From assembly GCF_900086585.1 (NCBI RefSeq), contig NZ_FLKM01000008.1, positions 124,001 through 188,000 of the forward strand: a stretch of 64,000 bases of DNA. Reading direction: 5' to 3'. The notes below the pieces were generated by a model. That model ran no database searches and was not told where the DNA came from. It saw only the letters and a list, made by a program, of their open reading frames with translations. Within the stretch, counting starts at the first letter, position 1; each line of letters starts with the position of its first letter. This document shows positions 33,292 to 41,670 of this stretch, piece by piece. The translations under genes and the position numbers were made by a program. The DNA comes from Emergencia timonensis. Its GTDB lineage: Bacteria > Bacillota > Clostridia > Peptostreptococcales > Anaerovoracaceae.

Positions 33292-34803
33292 ATGAACAAT
33301 CGGATAGACGCAATCTATGCAAGACAATCGGTAGACAAAAAGGACAGCATTTCCATTGAAAGCCAGATTGAATTTTGCAAATACGAGTTGAAAGGCGGTA
33401 ACTGCAAGGAATACACAGACAAAGGGTACAGCGGCAAGAACACAGACCGTCCGAAGTTTCAAGAACTGGTGCGGGACATCAAGCGGGGCTTGATTGCAAA
33501 GGTCGTGGTTTACAAGCTCGACCGTATCAGCCGTTCCATTCTGGACTTTGCCAACATGATGGAGCTGTTCCAGCAGTACAATGTGGAGTTTGTGTCCTCT
33601 ACGGAAAAGTTTGATACCTCCACGCCGATGGGACGGGCCATGCTGAATATCTGTATCGTGTTCGCCCAGCTTGAACGGGAAACGATACAGAAGCGGGTAA
33701 CGGACGCTTACTACTCCCGCAGTCAGCGGGGCTTTAAGATGGGCGGGAAAGCCCCTTACGGCTTCCATACGGAGCCTATCAAGATGGACGGTATCAACAC
33801 AAAGAAGCTGGTGGTAAACCCGGAGGAAGCGGCCAATATCCGGCTGATGTTTGAGATGTACGCCCAGCCCACAACTTCCTACGGGGACATTACCCGGTAC
33901 TTTGCCGAACAGGGGATTTTGTTCCATGGCAAAGAGCTGATACGCCCCACGCTGGCGCAGATGTTACGCAATCCTGTCTATGTGCAGGCAGACCTTGATG
34001 TGTACGAATTTTTCAAAAGTCAAGGTACAGTCATTGTCAATGACGTTGCCGATTTTACGGGCATGAACGGCTGCTATCTGTATCAAGGGCGAGATGTAAA
34101 GGCCAGCAAGAAAAACGACTTAAAAGACCAAATGCTGGTACTGGCTCCCCATGAGGGTATCGTCCCCTCCGACACCTGGCTGACCTGCCGCAAGAAGCTG
34201 ATGAACAACATGAAAATCCAGTCTGCCCGGAAAGCCACCCACACATGGCTGGCAGGAAAAATCAAGTGCGGGAATTGCGGGTATGCTCTTATGAGTATCT
34301 ACAATCCCTCCGGCAAACAGTATCTCCGCTGCACGAAACGGCTGGACAATAAAAGCTGTCCTGGCTGTGGGAAAATCATCACTTCGGAACTGGAAGCGGT
34401 TGTTTATCAGCAGATGGTAAAGAAGCTGGCAAGCTACAAGACGCTGACAGGAAAAAAGAAAGCGGCAAAGGCAAACCCGAAAATCACCGCCCTGCAAGTG
34501 GAACTTGCCCATGTAGACAGCGAGATTGAAAAGCTGGTGGACAGTCTGACGGGGGCAAACAATGTCCTGTTCTCCTATGTGAATGTGAAGATAGCGGAAC
34601 TGGACGGGCGCAAGCAGGAACTTCTGGCAAGGATAGCGGAGTTGACTGTGGAGGCCATCAGCCCGGAACAGGTCAGCCAGATTTCCGGCTACCTCGATAC
34701 CTGGGAGAATGTATCTTTTGATGACAAGCGGCGTGTGGTGGATTTGATGATCACCACCATAGCCGCCACAAGCGACAGCTTGAACATCACATGGAAAATC
34801 TGA
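33292..34803 (+). CDS. large serine recombinase, TnpX-like
   Basis: The 503-residue protein has a resolvase catalytic domain (residues 5-150; S13 in YARQS is the nucleophile; VVYKLDRISRS and FAQLERETIQKRV are conserved). A recombinase domain follows (GKAPYGF ... PTLAQMLRNPVYV), then a zinc ribbon (KCGNCGYAL ... SCPGCG) and a C-terminal coiled coil. Such enzymes excise and insert Tn4451-type elements through a circular intermediate. The gene ends 33 bases from the right inverted repeat and reads toward the sigma-54 activator gene. Confidence 0.93.
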   Translation: MNNRIDAIYARQSVDKKDSISIESQIEFCKYELKGGNCKEYTDKGYSGKNTDRPKFQELVRDIKRGLIAKVVVYKLDRISRSILDFANMMELFQQYNVEFVSSTEKFDTSTPMGRAMLNICIVFAQLERETIQKRVTDAYYSRSQRGFKMGGKAPYGFHTEPIKMDGINTKKLVVNPEEAANIRLMFEMYAQPTTSYGDITRYFAEQGILFHGKELIRPTLAQMLRNPVYVQADLDVYEFFKSQGTVIVNDVADFTGMNGCYLYQGRDVKASKKNDLKDQMLVLAPHEGIVPSDTWLTCRKKLMNNMKIQSARKATHTWLAGKIKCGNCGYALMSIYNPSGKQYLRCTKRLDNKSCPGCGKIITSELEAVVYQQMVKKLASYKTLTGKKKAAKANPKITALQVELAHVDSEIEKLVDSLTGANNVLFSYVNVKIAELDGRKQELLARIAELTVEAISPEQVSQISGYLDTWENVSFDDKRRVVDLMITTIAATSDSLNITWKI

Positions 34804-34836
34804 CTGGCGGCACCCCTCCCGTCAGATACCTACCCT

Positions 34837-34855
34837 GTGTAGTCCCTTGTAAACT
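34837..34855 (-). repeat. right terminal inverted repeat of the element
   Basis: GTGTAGTCCCTTGTAAACT mirrors the left repeat with one mismatch. It is followed by GT and then chromosomal sequence. Confidence 0.85.
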
Positions 34856-34878
34856 GTACTTTGGCGAGGACTAAAACT

Positions 34879-36648
34879 ATGGACAAGAATTGCATGACGA
34901 TTGATTTAAAAGGTTATATACGTGAAATGGGCGCTTCAGTGCTGGAATTTGCTGCAACAAGCCGGTTACTGCCTTTCGCATTCCCCTGCGGCAGCATTAT
35001 TCCAGGAGATATCGTGCTCTATGTCAATACGAACCCTACAGGCCGCATTGAACTGAACCAATATAGCTCTGTCTTCCGTCTGCCGGAAACAGACTGCAAG
35101 AACCTCTTATATGCGTACGCATCGTCAAATAACAATGTTCAGAATATCGTAAAGTATAACTTTGATTTTAAAAGCAATCCATACATCTTAGATACGGTCT
35201 TTGACGGGAAGAAGATTGAGCTTACTGCCGATGCCCATGGATACATTACCAAAATCATTGCCGACGATTCTCGTTTTGCAGAGGAGCTTTTACCTATGAC
35301 CGAAGTCCTCCTCGTCATCGGCAATGAGGGCCTGAAAATGATGCTGCACGACGATCATCAGAAAATCATCAGGGCGATTACGGAGAGAAGTTACGACGCT
35401 TATATTCAGCCTGATTACTTCCAAAAACATCTGGTCTCCATCACCGACCTCTTTGATTGCCAAATTGCCACAGCCATGCAGCAGATTCTCACATACAAAA
35501 ACCTGGAAAAAGCCATAGTCATAGAGGAAAAACGTCTGGCAATCAAACCTCTGCTAATCGATGGCCAAAAGGCGATTCTCAAATTTTACGGACCCGAGGC
35601 CATTTATCAAGAACTTTCTCAGAATTTCAATTTGTATAAAGAGCTCGCTCGCTGCGGAGATGTCAACGAAGAGCACAATGTTCTCAATACGACCTTCAGC
35701 CTGTGGGGCAATGATGAGAAGATCAAAACCATTCAGTTTCTGCTGCAGAAGAGCTGCCGTACGGACGTGACCATCATGCTCACCGGCGAGAGCGGCACGG
35801 GCAAATCCTATCTGGCCAGGAAGATACACGAATCCAGCAGACGCAGTCAGAAAAAATTTGTGCCTGTGAACTGTGCGGCCATTCCCTATAACTTAATCGA
35901 AAGTGAAATGTTCGGTTACGAGGAAGGCGCTTTTACAGGTGCGCGCAAAGGGGGACATGAGGGTTATTTCAGAATCGCTGACGGCGGCACCCTCTTTCTC
36001 GATGAAATCACTGAAATACCGATTTCCTTGCAGGGCAAATTGTTAGAAGCCATTCAGAACAAGCACTTTTTCCGGGTCGGCGGGACGGAGAAGGTACAGG
36101 CGGATATCCGAATTATCGCTGCCACCAACAAAGATCTGAAGGAACTGGTCGCCGCTAAGGAGTTCCGGGAAGACCTCTATTACAGACTCAACGTATTTCC
36201 CATAGAAATTCCGCCTCTGCGCCAGCGGATCGATAGTCTGGAATACATCATCGCCGATATTCTGCCCGAACTCTCTTACCGCTGCAATGTGAATCCGCTG
36301 ATTCTGGGAACTGACGCACTGCAAAAACTGAAAGCCTACGCCTGGCCAGGCAATATTAGGGAGTTATCTAACGTCCTCGAAAAGGCAATTATTCTCAGCG
36401 ACGGCAAAGTGATTTTAGAAGAAGATATCATGCTGCCGGAAAATCACTGCATAGCAGAAGAGAGAACCTTAAAAGAACGCAAAGAGGCCTTTGAAAAGGC
36501 CCTCATTCTGGAAGCACTGCAAACGTGTAATTATGAGAGAAATAAGACGGCCGCCCTCTTGGGAATCGGCAGAACCAGCCTCTTCGAAAAGATGAGAAAA
36601 TATGATGTTTTAACGGGGGAGGAAACAGATGATAATCGATCGTATTAA
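34879..36648 (+). CDS. sigma-54-dependent transcriptional activator (enhancer-binding protein)
   Basis: The 589-residue protein has an N-terminal sensory half of about 270 residues that I do not recognise. An AAA+ domain follows, with Walker A GESGTGKS (303-310), the sigma-54-contacting GAFTGA loop (about 350-355), Walker B GGTLFLDE and the LYYRLNVF segment. A Fis-type helix-turn-helix closes it ([20 protein letters not shown]). It should activate -24/-12 promoters, of which three occur in this window next to peptide and amino-acid genes. The ATG at 34879 follows GCGAGGAC. The mobile element is inserted 22 bases upstream of the start, cutting it from its original promoter. Confidence 0.93.
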   Translation: MDKNCMTIDLKGYIREMGASVLEFAATSRLLPFAFPCGSIIPGDIVLYVNTNPTGRIELNQYSSVFRLPETDCKNLLYAYASSNNNVQNIVKYNFDFKSNPYILDTVFDGKKIELTADAHGYITKIIADDSRFAEELLPMTEVLLVIGNEGLKMMLHDDHQKIIRAITERSYDAYIQPDYFQKHLVSITDLFDCQIATAMQQILTYKNLEKAIVIEEKRLAIKPLLIDGQKAILKFYGPEAIYQELSQNFNLYKELARCGDVNEEHNVLNTTFSLWGNDEKIKTIQFLLQKSCRTDVTIMLTGESGTGKSYLARKIHESSRRSQKKFVPVNCAAIPYNLIESEMFGYEEGAFTGARKGGHEGYFRIADGGTLFLDEITEIPISLQGKLLEAIQNKHFFRVGGTEKVQADIRIIAATNKDLKELVAAKEFREDLYYRLNVFPIEIPPLRQRIDSLEYIIADILPELSYRCNVNPLILGTDALQKLKAYAWPGNIRELSNVLEKAIILSDGKVILEEDIMLPENHCIAEERTLKERKEAFEKALILEALQTCNYERNKTAALLGIGRTSLFEKMRKYDVLTGEETDDNRSY

Positions 36649-37408
36649 GGACAGGACAGGAAATTATACAGGCAAACTCGGGATCTACTATATCGATCTG
36701 AATACAGACATGGGCTGCTTTGTGGGCAATCAGGATGTCTTTCCTGCCTCCGGCATGGTCATGCTGATGACTTTGATCGAAGCGTTTCGGCAGATCTATG
36801 ACGGCAAGCTGAGTAAAAACAGCATCTACAAGCTGAAGAAAAGCCAGGTATCCACTGGCGAAATCACATACGGCGCAATCGATTCCCTCCATGACGGCAT
36901 CTCCCTGACCGTCGAAGACCTGTACCGCCTCTCCATTTCTGTCAGTGATAACAGCGCCTTCAATATTTTGCTCACGAAGCTGGGCATTACATCGGTCAAC
37001 GCAACCTTCGCCCAGATGGGTTATAAGAATATGAGGATTAACAGACACCTCTTCGACGAAAAAAAGATTCGTCAGGGGATCGATAATTATATTTCTGTTG
37101 AAGAGGTCGGAACCATCTTCCAGCGGCTTTATAAAGGGCAAATTATTTCCGCTGACTCCAGTGCGGATATGTTAGAATGCCTGACTCACCATCAGCGCAC
37201 CAACGTCATCCCCTATAATTTTTCAGAAGATATGAAAATCGCCCACATCTCCGGTTATGACGAGGGGCTGATCTTGGATGCCGGCATAGTATGCTGCGAG
37301 AATCCTTTTGTCATCTCCATGGCCGCTCATGACGGCGATACCCGCAAAGCGGAAGGACTTATGCGGGATGTCACACTGATCTGCTATCAAAATTCAATGC
37401 GTCTATAA
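36629..37408 (+). CDS. serine-hydrolase paralogue with degenerate active site
   Basis: The 259-residue protein aligns with the class A beta-lactamase-like enzyme at 26389-27153 along its length ([76 protein letters not shown]). The S-x-x-K motif is S41-G-M-V44, without the lysine, and KTG is replaced by ISG; only SDN remains. It is therefore unlikely to be catalytic and may bind ligand or regulate the active paralogue or the activator. It overlaps the activator gene by 20 bases, so the two are coupled. Confidence 0.8.
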   Translation: MIIDRIKDRTGNYTGKLGIYYIDLNTDMGCFVGNQDVFPASGMVMLMTLIEAFRQIYDGKLSKNSIYKLKKSQVSTGEITYGAIDSLHDGISLTVEDLYRLSISVSDNSAFNILLTKLGITSVNATFAQMGYKNMRINRHLFDEKKIRQGIDNYISVEEVGTIFQRLYKGQIISADSSADMLECLTHHQRTNVIPYNFSEDMKIAHISGYDEGLILDAGIVCCENPFVISMAAHDGDTRKAEGLMRDVTLICYQNSMRL

Positions 37409-37447
37409 GATACGATTACAGGTTCCAGTGCAACTTTCAATGCACTA

Positions 37448-37494
37448 AAAAAGCCGTACATGCGGGCATAATGCCTGTGCGTACGGCTTTTCTC
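37448..37494. terminator. bidirectional terminator
   Basis: GCCGTAC (37453-37459) pairs with GTACGGC (37481-37487), with inner GGGCAT/ATGCCT pairing. A- and T-runs flank both sides, ending the convergent hydrolase-paralogue and ppaX genes. Confidence 0.85.
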
Positions 37495-37507
37495 ATCGAA
37501 TTTCCGC

Positions 37508-38149
37508 CTAGATGATTTCCAGCAGTTCTCCTGCCGTTTTAATGATATAATCAGGGCCGTCCGGTCCTTCCAGTTCCTCCTGGCTGACTGCAATGGCCCA
37601 GTCCACCAGGACGGCTCTGACGCCCGCGTTGTGGGCGCATTTGATGTCGAACATGCTGTCTCCCACCATGATCGCTTCTTCCGCTTTGATGCCGAAGTGT
37701 GCCAAAGAAATCAGTACCGGCTCCGGGTCGGGTTTATGCTTGCTGGTGTCGTCACAAGTAACGATATCATCGATATAAGACACCAGGCCGAACTTTTCAA
37801 GGCCCTGCATGGTGGTATTGCGCATGCGGGAAGTGACGATTCCCACCTGATATCCCTTTTTCTTTAAATCTTTGATCAACTGATCCATGCCCTCAAAAGG
37901 CTCGATCATCTCTTCGAAGTGACGAACCTGATATCCCCGGTAAATGGCGATGGCCTCATTTACCGGCGTTTCGGGAAAGGCCTTCTCCATACTCAGAGCC
38001 AGCGGCTCTCCAAAGGTCTTGATAATCTCCTCTTCCGGCGCCTCGTTACCCAGAATGGTTTTGTATGTATGCTGCCAGGAGTTGATAACCACTCCGTTGG
38101 TATCAGCCACAGTTCCATCAAAATCAAAAATGACTGTGTTTATTGACAT
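37508..38149 (-). CDS. HAD-family phosphatase, PpaX/Gph-like
   Basis: The 213-residue haloacid-dehalogenase phosphatase has motif I DFDGTVADT (nucleophile D9/D11), a helical cap, motif II VTSRM, and motif III/IV KPDPEPVL ... MVGDSMFDI. It fits pyrophosphatase PpaX or phosphoglycolate phosphatase; sequence alone does not separate them. It follows tex by 17 bases on the same strand, so both are probably co-transcribed. Confidence 0.85.
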   Translation of the reverse strand: MSINTVIFDFDGTVADTNGVVINSWQHTYKTILGNEAPEEEIIKTFGEPLALSMEKAFPETPVNEAIAIYRGYQVRHFEEMIEPFEGMDQLIKDLKKKGYQVGIVTSRMRNTTMQGLEKFGLVSYIDDIVTCDDTSKHKPDPEPVLISLAHFGIKAEEAIMVGDSMFDIKCAHNAGVRAVLVDWAIAVSQEELEGPDGPDYIIKTAGELLEII

Positions 38150-38166
38150 TGTATCCTCTTTCTAAC

Positions 38167-40338
38167 TCAAAATTTCATGGTAAGGGCGACTTTCTGCTTA
38201 TCGTGGTCGATACTGAGAATTTTCACCTTTACGGTATCACCAACGGACACGACATCCATGGGATGTTTTACGTATTTGTTGCTCAGCTGTGAAATATGCA
38301 CCAGCCCGTCCTGTTTGACGCCGATGTCGACAAAAGCGCCGAAGTCCACCACATTTCTCACGGTTCCCGTCATCTCCATATCCACCTTCAGATCTTCAAA
38401 ACTTCTCACGTCGTTTCTAAAGATGATTGGCGGCGCATCCTCTCTCGGGTCTCTGGCCGGTTTTTTCATTTCCGCGATGATGTCGCTCAAAGTCATCTCG
38501 CCGATGCCGATGTCTTCTGCCATCTTCTTGATGCTCTCTGACAATTTATTTGCCGGATAAGCCTGCCAGATTTTCTCGTCAATATCCTTTGCTCCGCCCC
38601 TTGCGATATCCTCTTTGCTGATGCCGATTTTGCTCATCATCTCTTCTGCCGCTTTGTAGGACTCCGGGTGAACAGACGTGCTGTCCAGCGGCTCTTTGCC
38701 GTCGGCAATTCTCATAAAGCCGGCGCACTGTTTAAAAGCCTTCTCGCCCAGCTTGGATACTTTCATCAGCTCTTTCCGGTTATTAAATCTGCCGTTTTCC
38801 TCTCTAAAGGCGACAATGTTTTTGGCAATGCCCATATTGACACCGGCAATATATGACAGCAGTGATGGTGACGCTGTATTCAGGTCTACGCCCACTCTGT
38901 TCACGCAGTCTTCCACCACGTTGGTCAGGGCGCTGTCCAGCTGTTTCTGGTTGATATCGTGCTGATACTGGCCTACGCCGATATGTTTCGGATCGATTTT
39001 AACCAGTTCTGCCAAAGGGTCCTGCAGTCTTCTGCCCAGAGACATGGCGCCTCTCGTCGTTACGTCTAAATCAGGATATTCTTCTGTAGCAAGCTTTGAT
39101 GCGGAATAGACGGAAGCGCCTGCTTCGTTGACGATGGTGTATTGAATATCGTAGTCGTGTTTCTTGAGAAAGTTAGAGACTACTTCTTCCGTCTCTCTGG
39201 ATGCTGTTCCATTTCCGATGACGATGATATCACAGCCGAACTTTTCGATAATTTTCTGCAAAGTCCGCTCTGTCCCCGCGATATCGTTTTTGGGCTGCGT
39301 CGGATAAATCGTCGTGTATGCCGTCAGCTTTCCTGTCTCGTTGAGGGCAGCTACCTTACAGCCAGTTCTGTAGCCGGGGTCGATACTGATGACTTTCTTG
39401 CCCTTGACTGGCGGTACCATCAAAAGCTTCTCCGTATTCTTAGCAAAAACTTTTACCGCATCGGTCTCCGCCCGCTCTGTCAAAATATTTCTCATCTCAC
39501 GCTCTACTGACGGTGCGATCAGCCGCTTATAGGCATCGGCGATGGTATCCTGCAAAAGCTCCGTGAAGATGGACTTGCCGCGGATGACCTGCTTTCCGAT
39601 GAGACTGGTAATCTCTTCGCTGTCCATGGTCACCTTGACCTTCAGTTTCTTCTCTTTTTCACCTCTATTTACGGCTAATACACGGTGGTTGGGCATCTTG
39701 GCGATGGCCTCGCTGCTGCCGTAATACATGTCGTAGACGGTCTTCTCTTCCGGGTTCACCGCCTCTGTGGCGATCTGTCCTTTGTCATAGGTCTTTTCAC
39801 GGATTTTTTCTGTCAGGTCTGCATCGTCGGCAATCATTTCTGCGATGATGTCCATCGCGCCTTGAACTGCCTCTTCCGCTGTTTCCACCCCTTTTTCCGG
39901 ATTGACAAAGGCTTCTGCCTCACTCTCAGGCGTGCCGTCCTTCTTTTGCTGCGCATAAAAAATCATAGCCAGAGGTTCCAGCCCCTTCTCTTTCGCCTTT
40001 GATGCACGGGTTGCTTTTTTCTGCTTATATGGTTTATATAAATCTTCCACTCTCTGCAGGACTTCTGCCTTCTCGATTTCCCCTTTCAGTTCCTCGGTCA
40101 GCTTGCCCTGTTCTTCGATGAGTCTGACGACCTCTTCCTTTCTGGTCTCCAGATTGCGCAAATATTGAAGCCTTTCGTCCATATCTCTCAAAGTGACGTC
40201 GGAAAGTCCGCCCGTCACTTCCTTACGATAACGAGCGATAAAGGGAATGGTATTCCCTTCGTCAATCAGTTCCACCGTATTTTCCACCTGAGAGGTTTTG
40301 ATCTTAAATTCACTTGCCAGTTTCTCTATAATGTTCAT
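38167..40338 (-). CDS. tex: Tex-family S1 RNA-binding protein
   Basis: The 723-residue protein shows the complete Tex layout: an N-terminal helical region with IPFIARYRKEVTGGLSDVTLRDMDERL, a YqgF-like fold (ISIDPGYRTGCKVAALNETG), helix-hairpin-helix motifs (SPSLLSYIAGVNMGIAKNIVAFREENGRF) and a C-terminal S1 domain (GTVRNVVDFGAFVDIGVKQDGLVHISQLS). Tex proteins bind RNA and influence transcription and stress tolerance. It lies 14 bases downstream of prfB and upstream of ppaX on the same strand. Confidence 0.95.
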   Translation of the reverse strand: MNIIEKLASEFKIKTSQVENTVELIDEGNTIPFIARYRKEVTGGLSDVTLRDMDERLQYLRNLETRKEEVVRLIEEQGKLTEELKGEIEKAEVLQRVEDLYKPYKQKKATRASKAKEKGLEPLAMIFYAQQKKDGTPESEAEAFVNPEKGVETAEEAVQGAMDIIAEMIADDADLTEKIREKTYDKGQIATEAVNPEEKTVYDMYYGSSEAIAKMPNHRVLAVNRGEKEKKLKVKVTMDSEEITSLIGKQVIRGKSIFTELLQDTIADAYKRLIAPSVEREMRNILTERAETDAVKVFAKNTEKLLMVPPVKGKKVISIDPGYRTGCKVAALNETGKLTAYTTIYPTQPKNDIAGTERTLQKIIEKFGCDIIVIGNGTASRETEEVVSNFLKKHDYDIQYTIVNEAGASVYSASKLATEEYPDLDVTTRGAMSLGRRLQDPLAELVKIDPKHIGVGQYQHDINQKQLDSALTNVVEDCVNRVGVDLNTASPSLLSYIAGVNMGIAKNIVAFREENGRFNNRKELMKVSKLGEKAFKQCAGFMRIADGKEPLDSTSVHPESYKAAEEMMSKIGISKEDIARGGAKDIDEKIWQAYPANKLSESIKKMAEDIGIGEMTLSDIIAEMKKPARDPREDAPPIIFRNDVRSFEDLKVDMEMTGTVRNVVDFGAFVDIGVKQDGLVHISQLSNKYVKHPMDVVSVGDTVKVKILSIDHDKQKVALTMKF

Positions 40339-40352
40339 CTATATTCTCTTTT

Positions 40353-41451
40353 CTATTTCTGTTTCAATTTTTCGTTGATAAAGTAGTCGATATCGCCGTC
40401 CATGACTGCATTGACATTGCCTACTTCCGCCCCGGTTCTGTGGTCTTTGACCATAGTATATGGCTGGAATACATAAGACCTGATCTGAGAGCCCCATGTG
40501 ATCAACGAAAAGTCCCCTTTCAATTCTTTCAGGTTTTCTTTGTGCTCCTGTTCTTTCAGTTCCATCAGCCTGGACATCAGAATCTTCATGGCCATCTCTT
40601 TATTTTGATGTTGGCTGCGTTCGTTCTGGCAGGTTACCACGATGTGGGTTGGCAGATGGGTAATTCTGATAGCCGAGTCCGTCTTGTTGACGTGCTGACC
40701 GCCGGCGCCGCTGCTTCGATAAGTATCGATGCGCAGATCTTCCGGATCAATATCGATAGACATATCGTCCTCTATTTCAGGCATCACTTCTAAAGCCGCA
40801 AAAGAGGTCTGCCGCTTTCCTGCCGCATTAAAAGGCGAGATCCTTACCAGGCGGTGGACCCCCTTTTCGTTTCTCAGATATCCATAGGCGTTTTCGCCTT
40901 CGATAATCAAAGTGGCGCTCTTGATGCCGGCCTCCGTATCGTCCTGCAGGTCGACCATGGTCACCCTGTAGCCTCGTTTTTCCGCCCATCTGGTGTACAT
41001 GCGCAGCAGCATTTCCGCCCAGTCCATGGCGTCTACGCCGCCGGTCCCCGCGTGAATGGATATGATGGCGTTATTGTGATCGTATTTTTCATCGAGAAGT
41101 GTATCCAGCTTCAGCTCTTCCAGTTCTTTCGTCAGCTGTGCAAAGCTTGTGACGATGGCATCTGCTTCTTCTTCGTCTTCCATCTCTTCGGCTAATTCAA
41201 TCAATTCTTCAATATCTTCAAAACCGGATTCTAATTTTTCGTATTTCTCTACTTTTGTCTCCAGGCTTTTTTTCTTTTTTAATAAAGTCTGCGCCTTCTC
41301 CGGGTCATCCCAAAATCCAGCTTTTTCTGTTTCTTTTGTAAGTTCTTTTAAATTCCCTCTAAGACCAGCCAGGTCAAAGGGACCCACCTACCTCTACGAG
41401 ATTTGCCTTTGCTCCAGGCAGATCGATTTTTATCTGATCTAATTGAATCAT
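40353..41451 (-). CDS. prfB: peptide chain release factor 2 (expressed by programmed +1 frameshift)
   Basis: The coding sequence is in two parts: codons 1-25 from 41451 to 41377 (MIQLDQIKIDLPGAKANLVE, then VGGSL) and the rest from 41375 to 40353, giving 365 residues, the normal RF2 length. At the junction CTT-TGA-C follows an internal Shine-Dalgarno-like AGGTGGG, the autoregulatory frameshift signal of bacterial prfB genes. The second part carries the catalytic GAGGQ motif (YRSSGAGGQHVNKTDSAIRI). RF2 recognises UGA and UAA stops. Annotation pipelines that ignore the frameshift would give a gene short by 25 residues. Confidence 0.96.
41371..41388 (-). promoter_or_regulatory. programmed +1 frameshift site of prfB
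   Basis: On the minus strand AGGTGGGTCC is followed by CTT-TGA-C, with TGA at 41376-41374. Low RF2 levels leave the UGA unread and let the ribosome slip one base on CTT. Confidence 0.92.
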
Positions 41452-41587
41452 CTTCTCACTCCCTTTTTTTCAATTTTAATACCTTTCTATCTTACCACAA
41501 ATGCACTTCACAGTAAAATAAATGTTCTGCGGTATTTTGCAGATGATGGACAGTGCCGCAGTTCCGTTCGCAGATTAAACGTTTTCC

Positions 41588-41601
41588 GTTGCATCTGCAA
41601 C
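41588..41601 (+). promoter_or_regulatory. CRP/FNR-type activator site upstream of hcp
   Basis: GTTGCATCTGCAAC is a perfect 6-2-6 inverted repeat. Its centre lies 41.5 bases before the start expected from the TATACT box at 41624-41629, the class II position of CRP/FNR-family activators. No good -35 box is present. HcpR, a nitrosative-stress regulator of hcp in clostridia, belongs to this family. Confidence 0.5.
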
Positions 41602-41670
41602 ATACTTTTGTCTGATCCGGCTGTATACTCAAGTCAAATCATAGGAAAAACTGAAAGGGGATCTAACTTT

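Larger units (their letters stand above)
27241..34857. mobile_element. mobilizable transposon of the Tn4451/TnpX type carrying an efflux pump
   Basis: The element is bounded by 19-bp inverted repeats (AGTTTACAAGGAACTACAC at 27244-27262 and GTGTAGTCCCTTGTAAACT at 34837-34855; one mismatch), each abutting a GT dinucleotide. It carries a Mef-like pump, an XRE regulator, a Cys-rich VLP-type protein, a RepA-like fragment, a MobV relaxase, a TnpW-like protein and a large serine recombinase at the right end. The uninterrupted target would read ...TTTTAG-GT-ACTTTGGCG..., between a terminator or promoter and the sigma-54 activator gene. The GT core is my inference; TnpX-type enzymes are known for GA. 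Confidence 0.85.

Noticed and set aside
33091..33927. 278-codon minus-strand frame
   Set aside because: Shadow of the serine recombinase and its upstream region.
36503..37141. 212-codon minus-strand frame
   Set aside because: Shadow of the activator and serine-hydrolase-paralogue genes.
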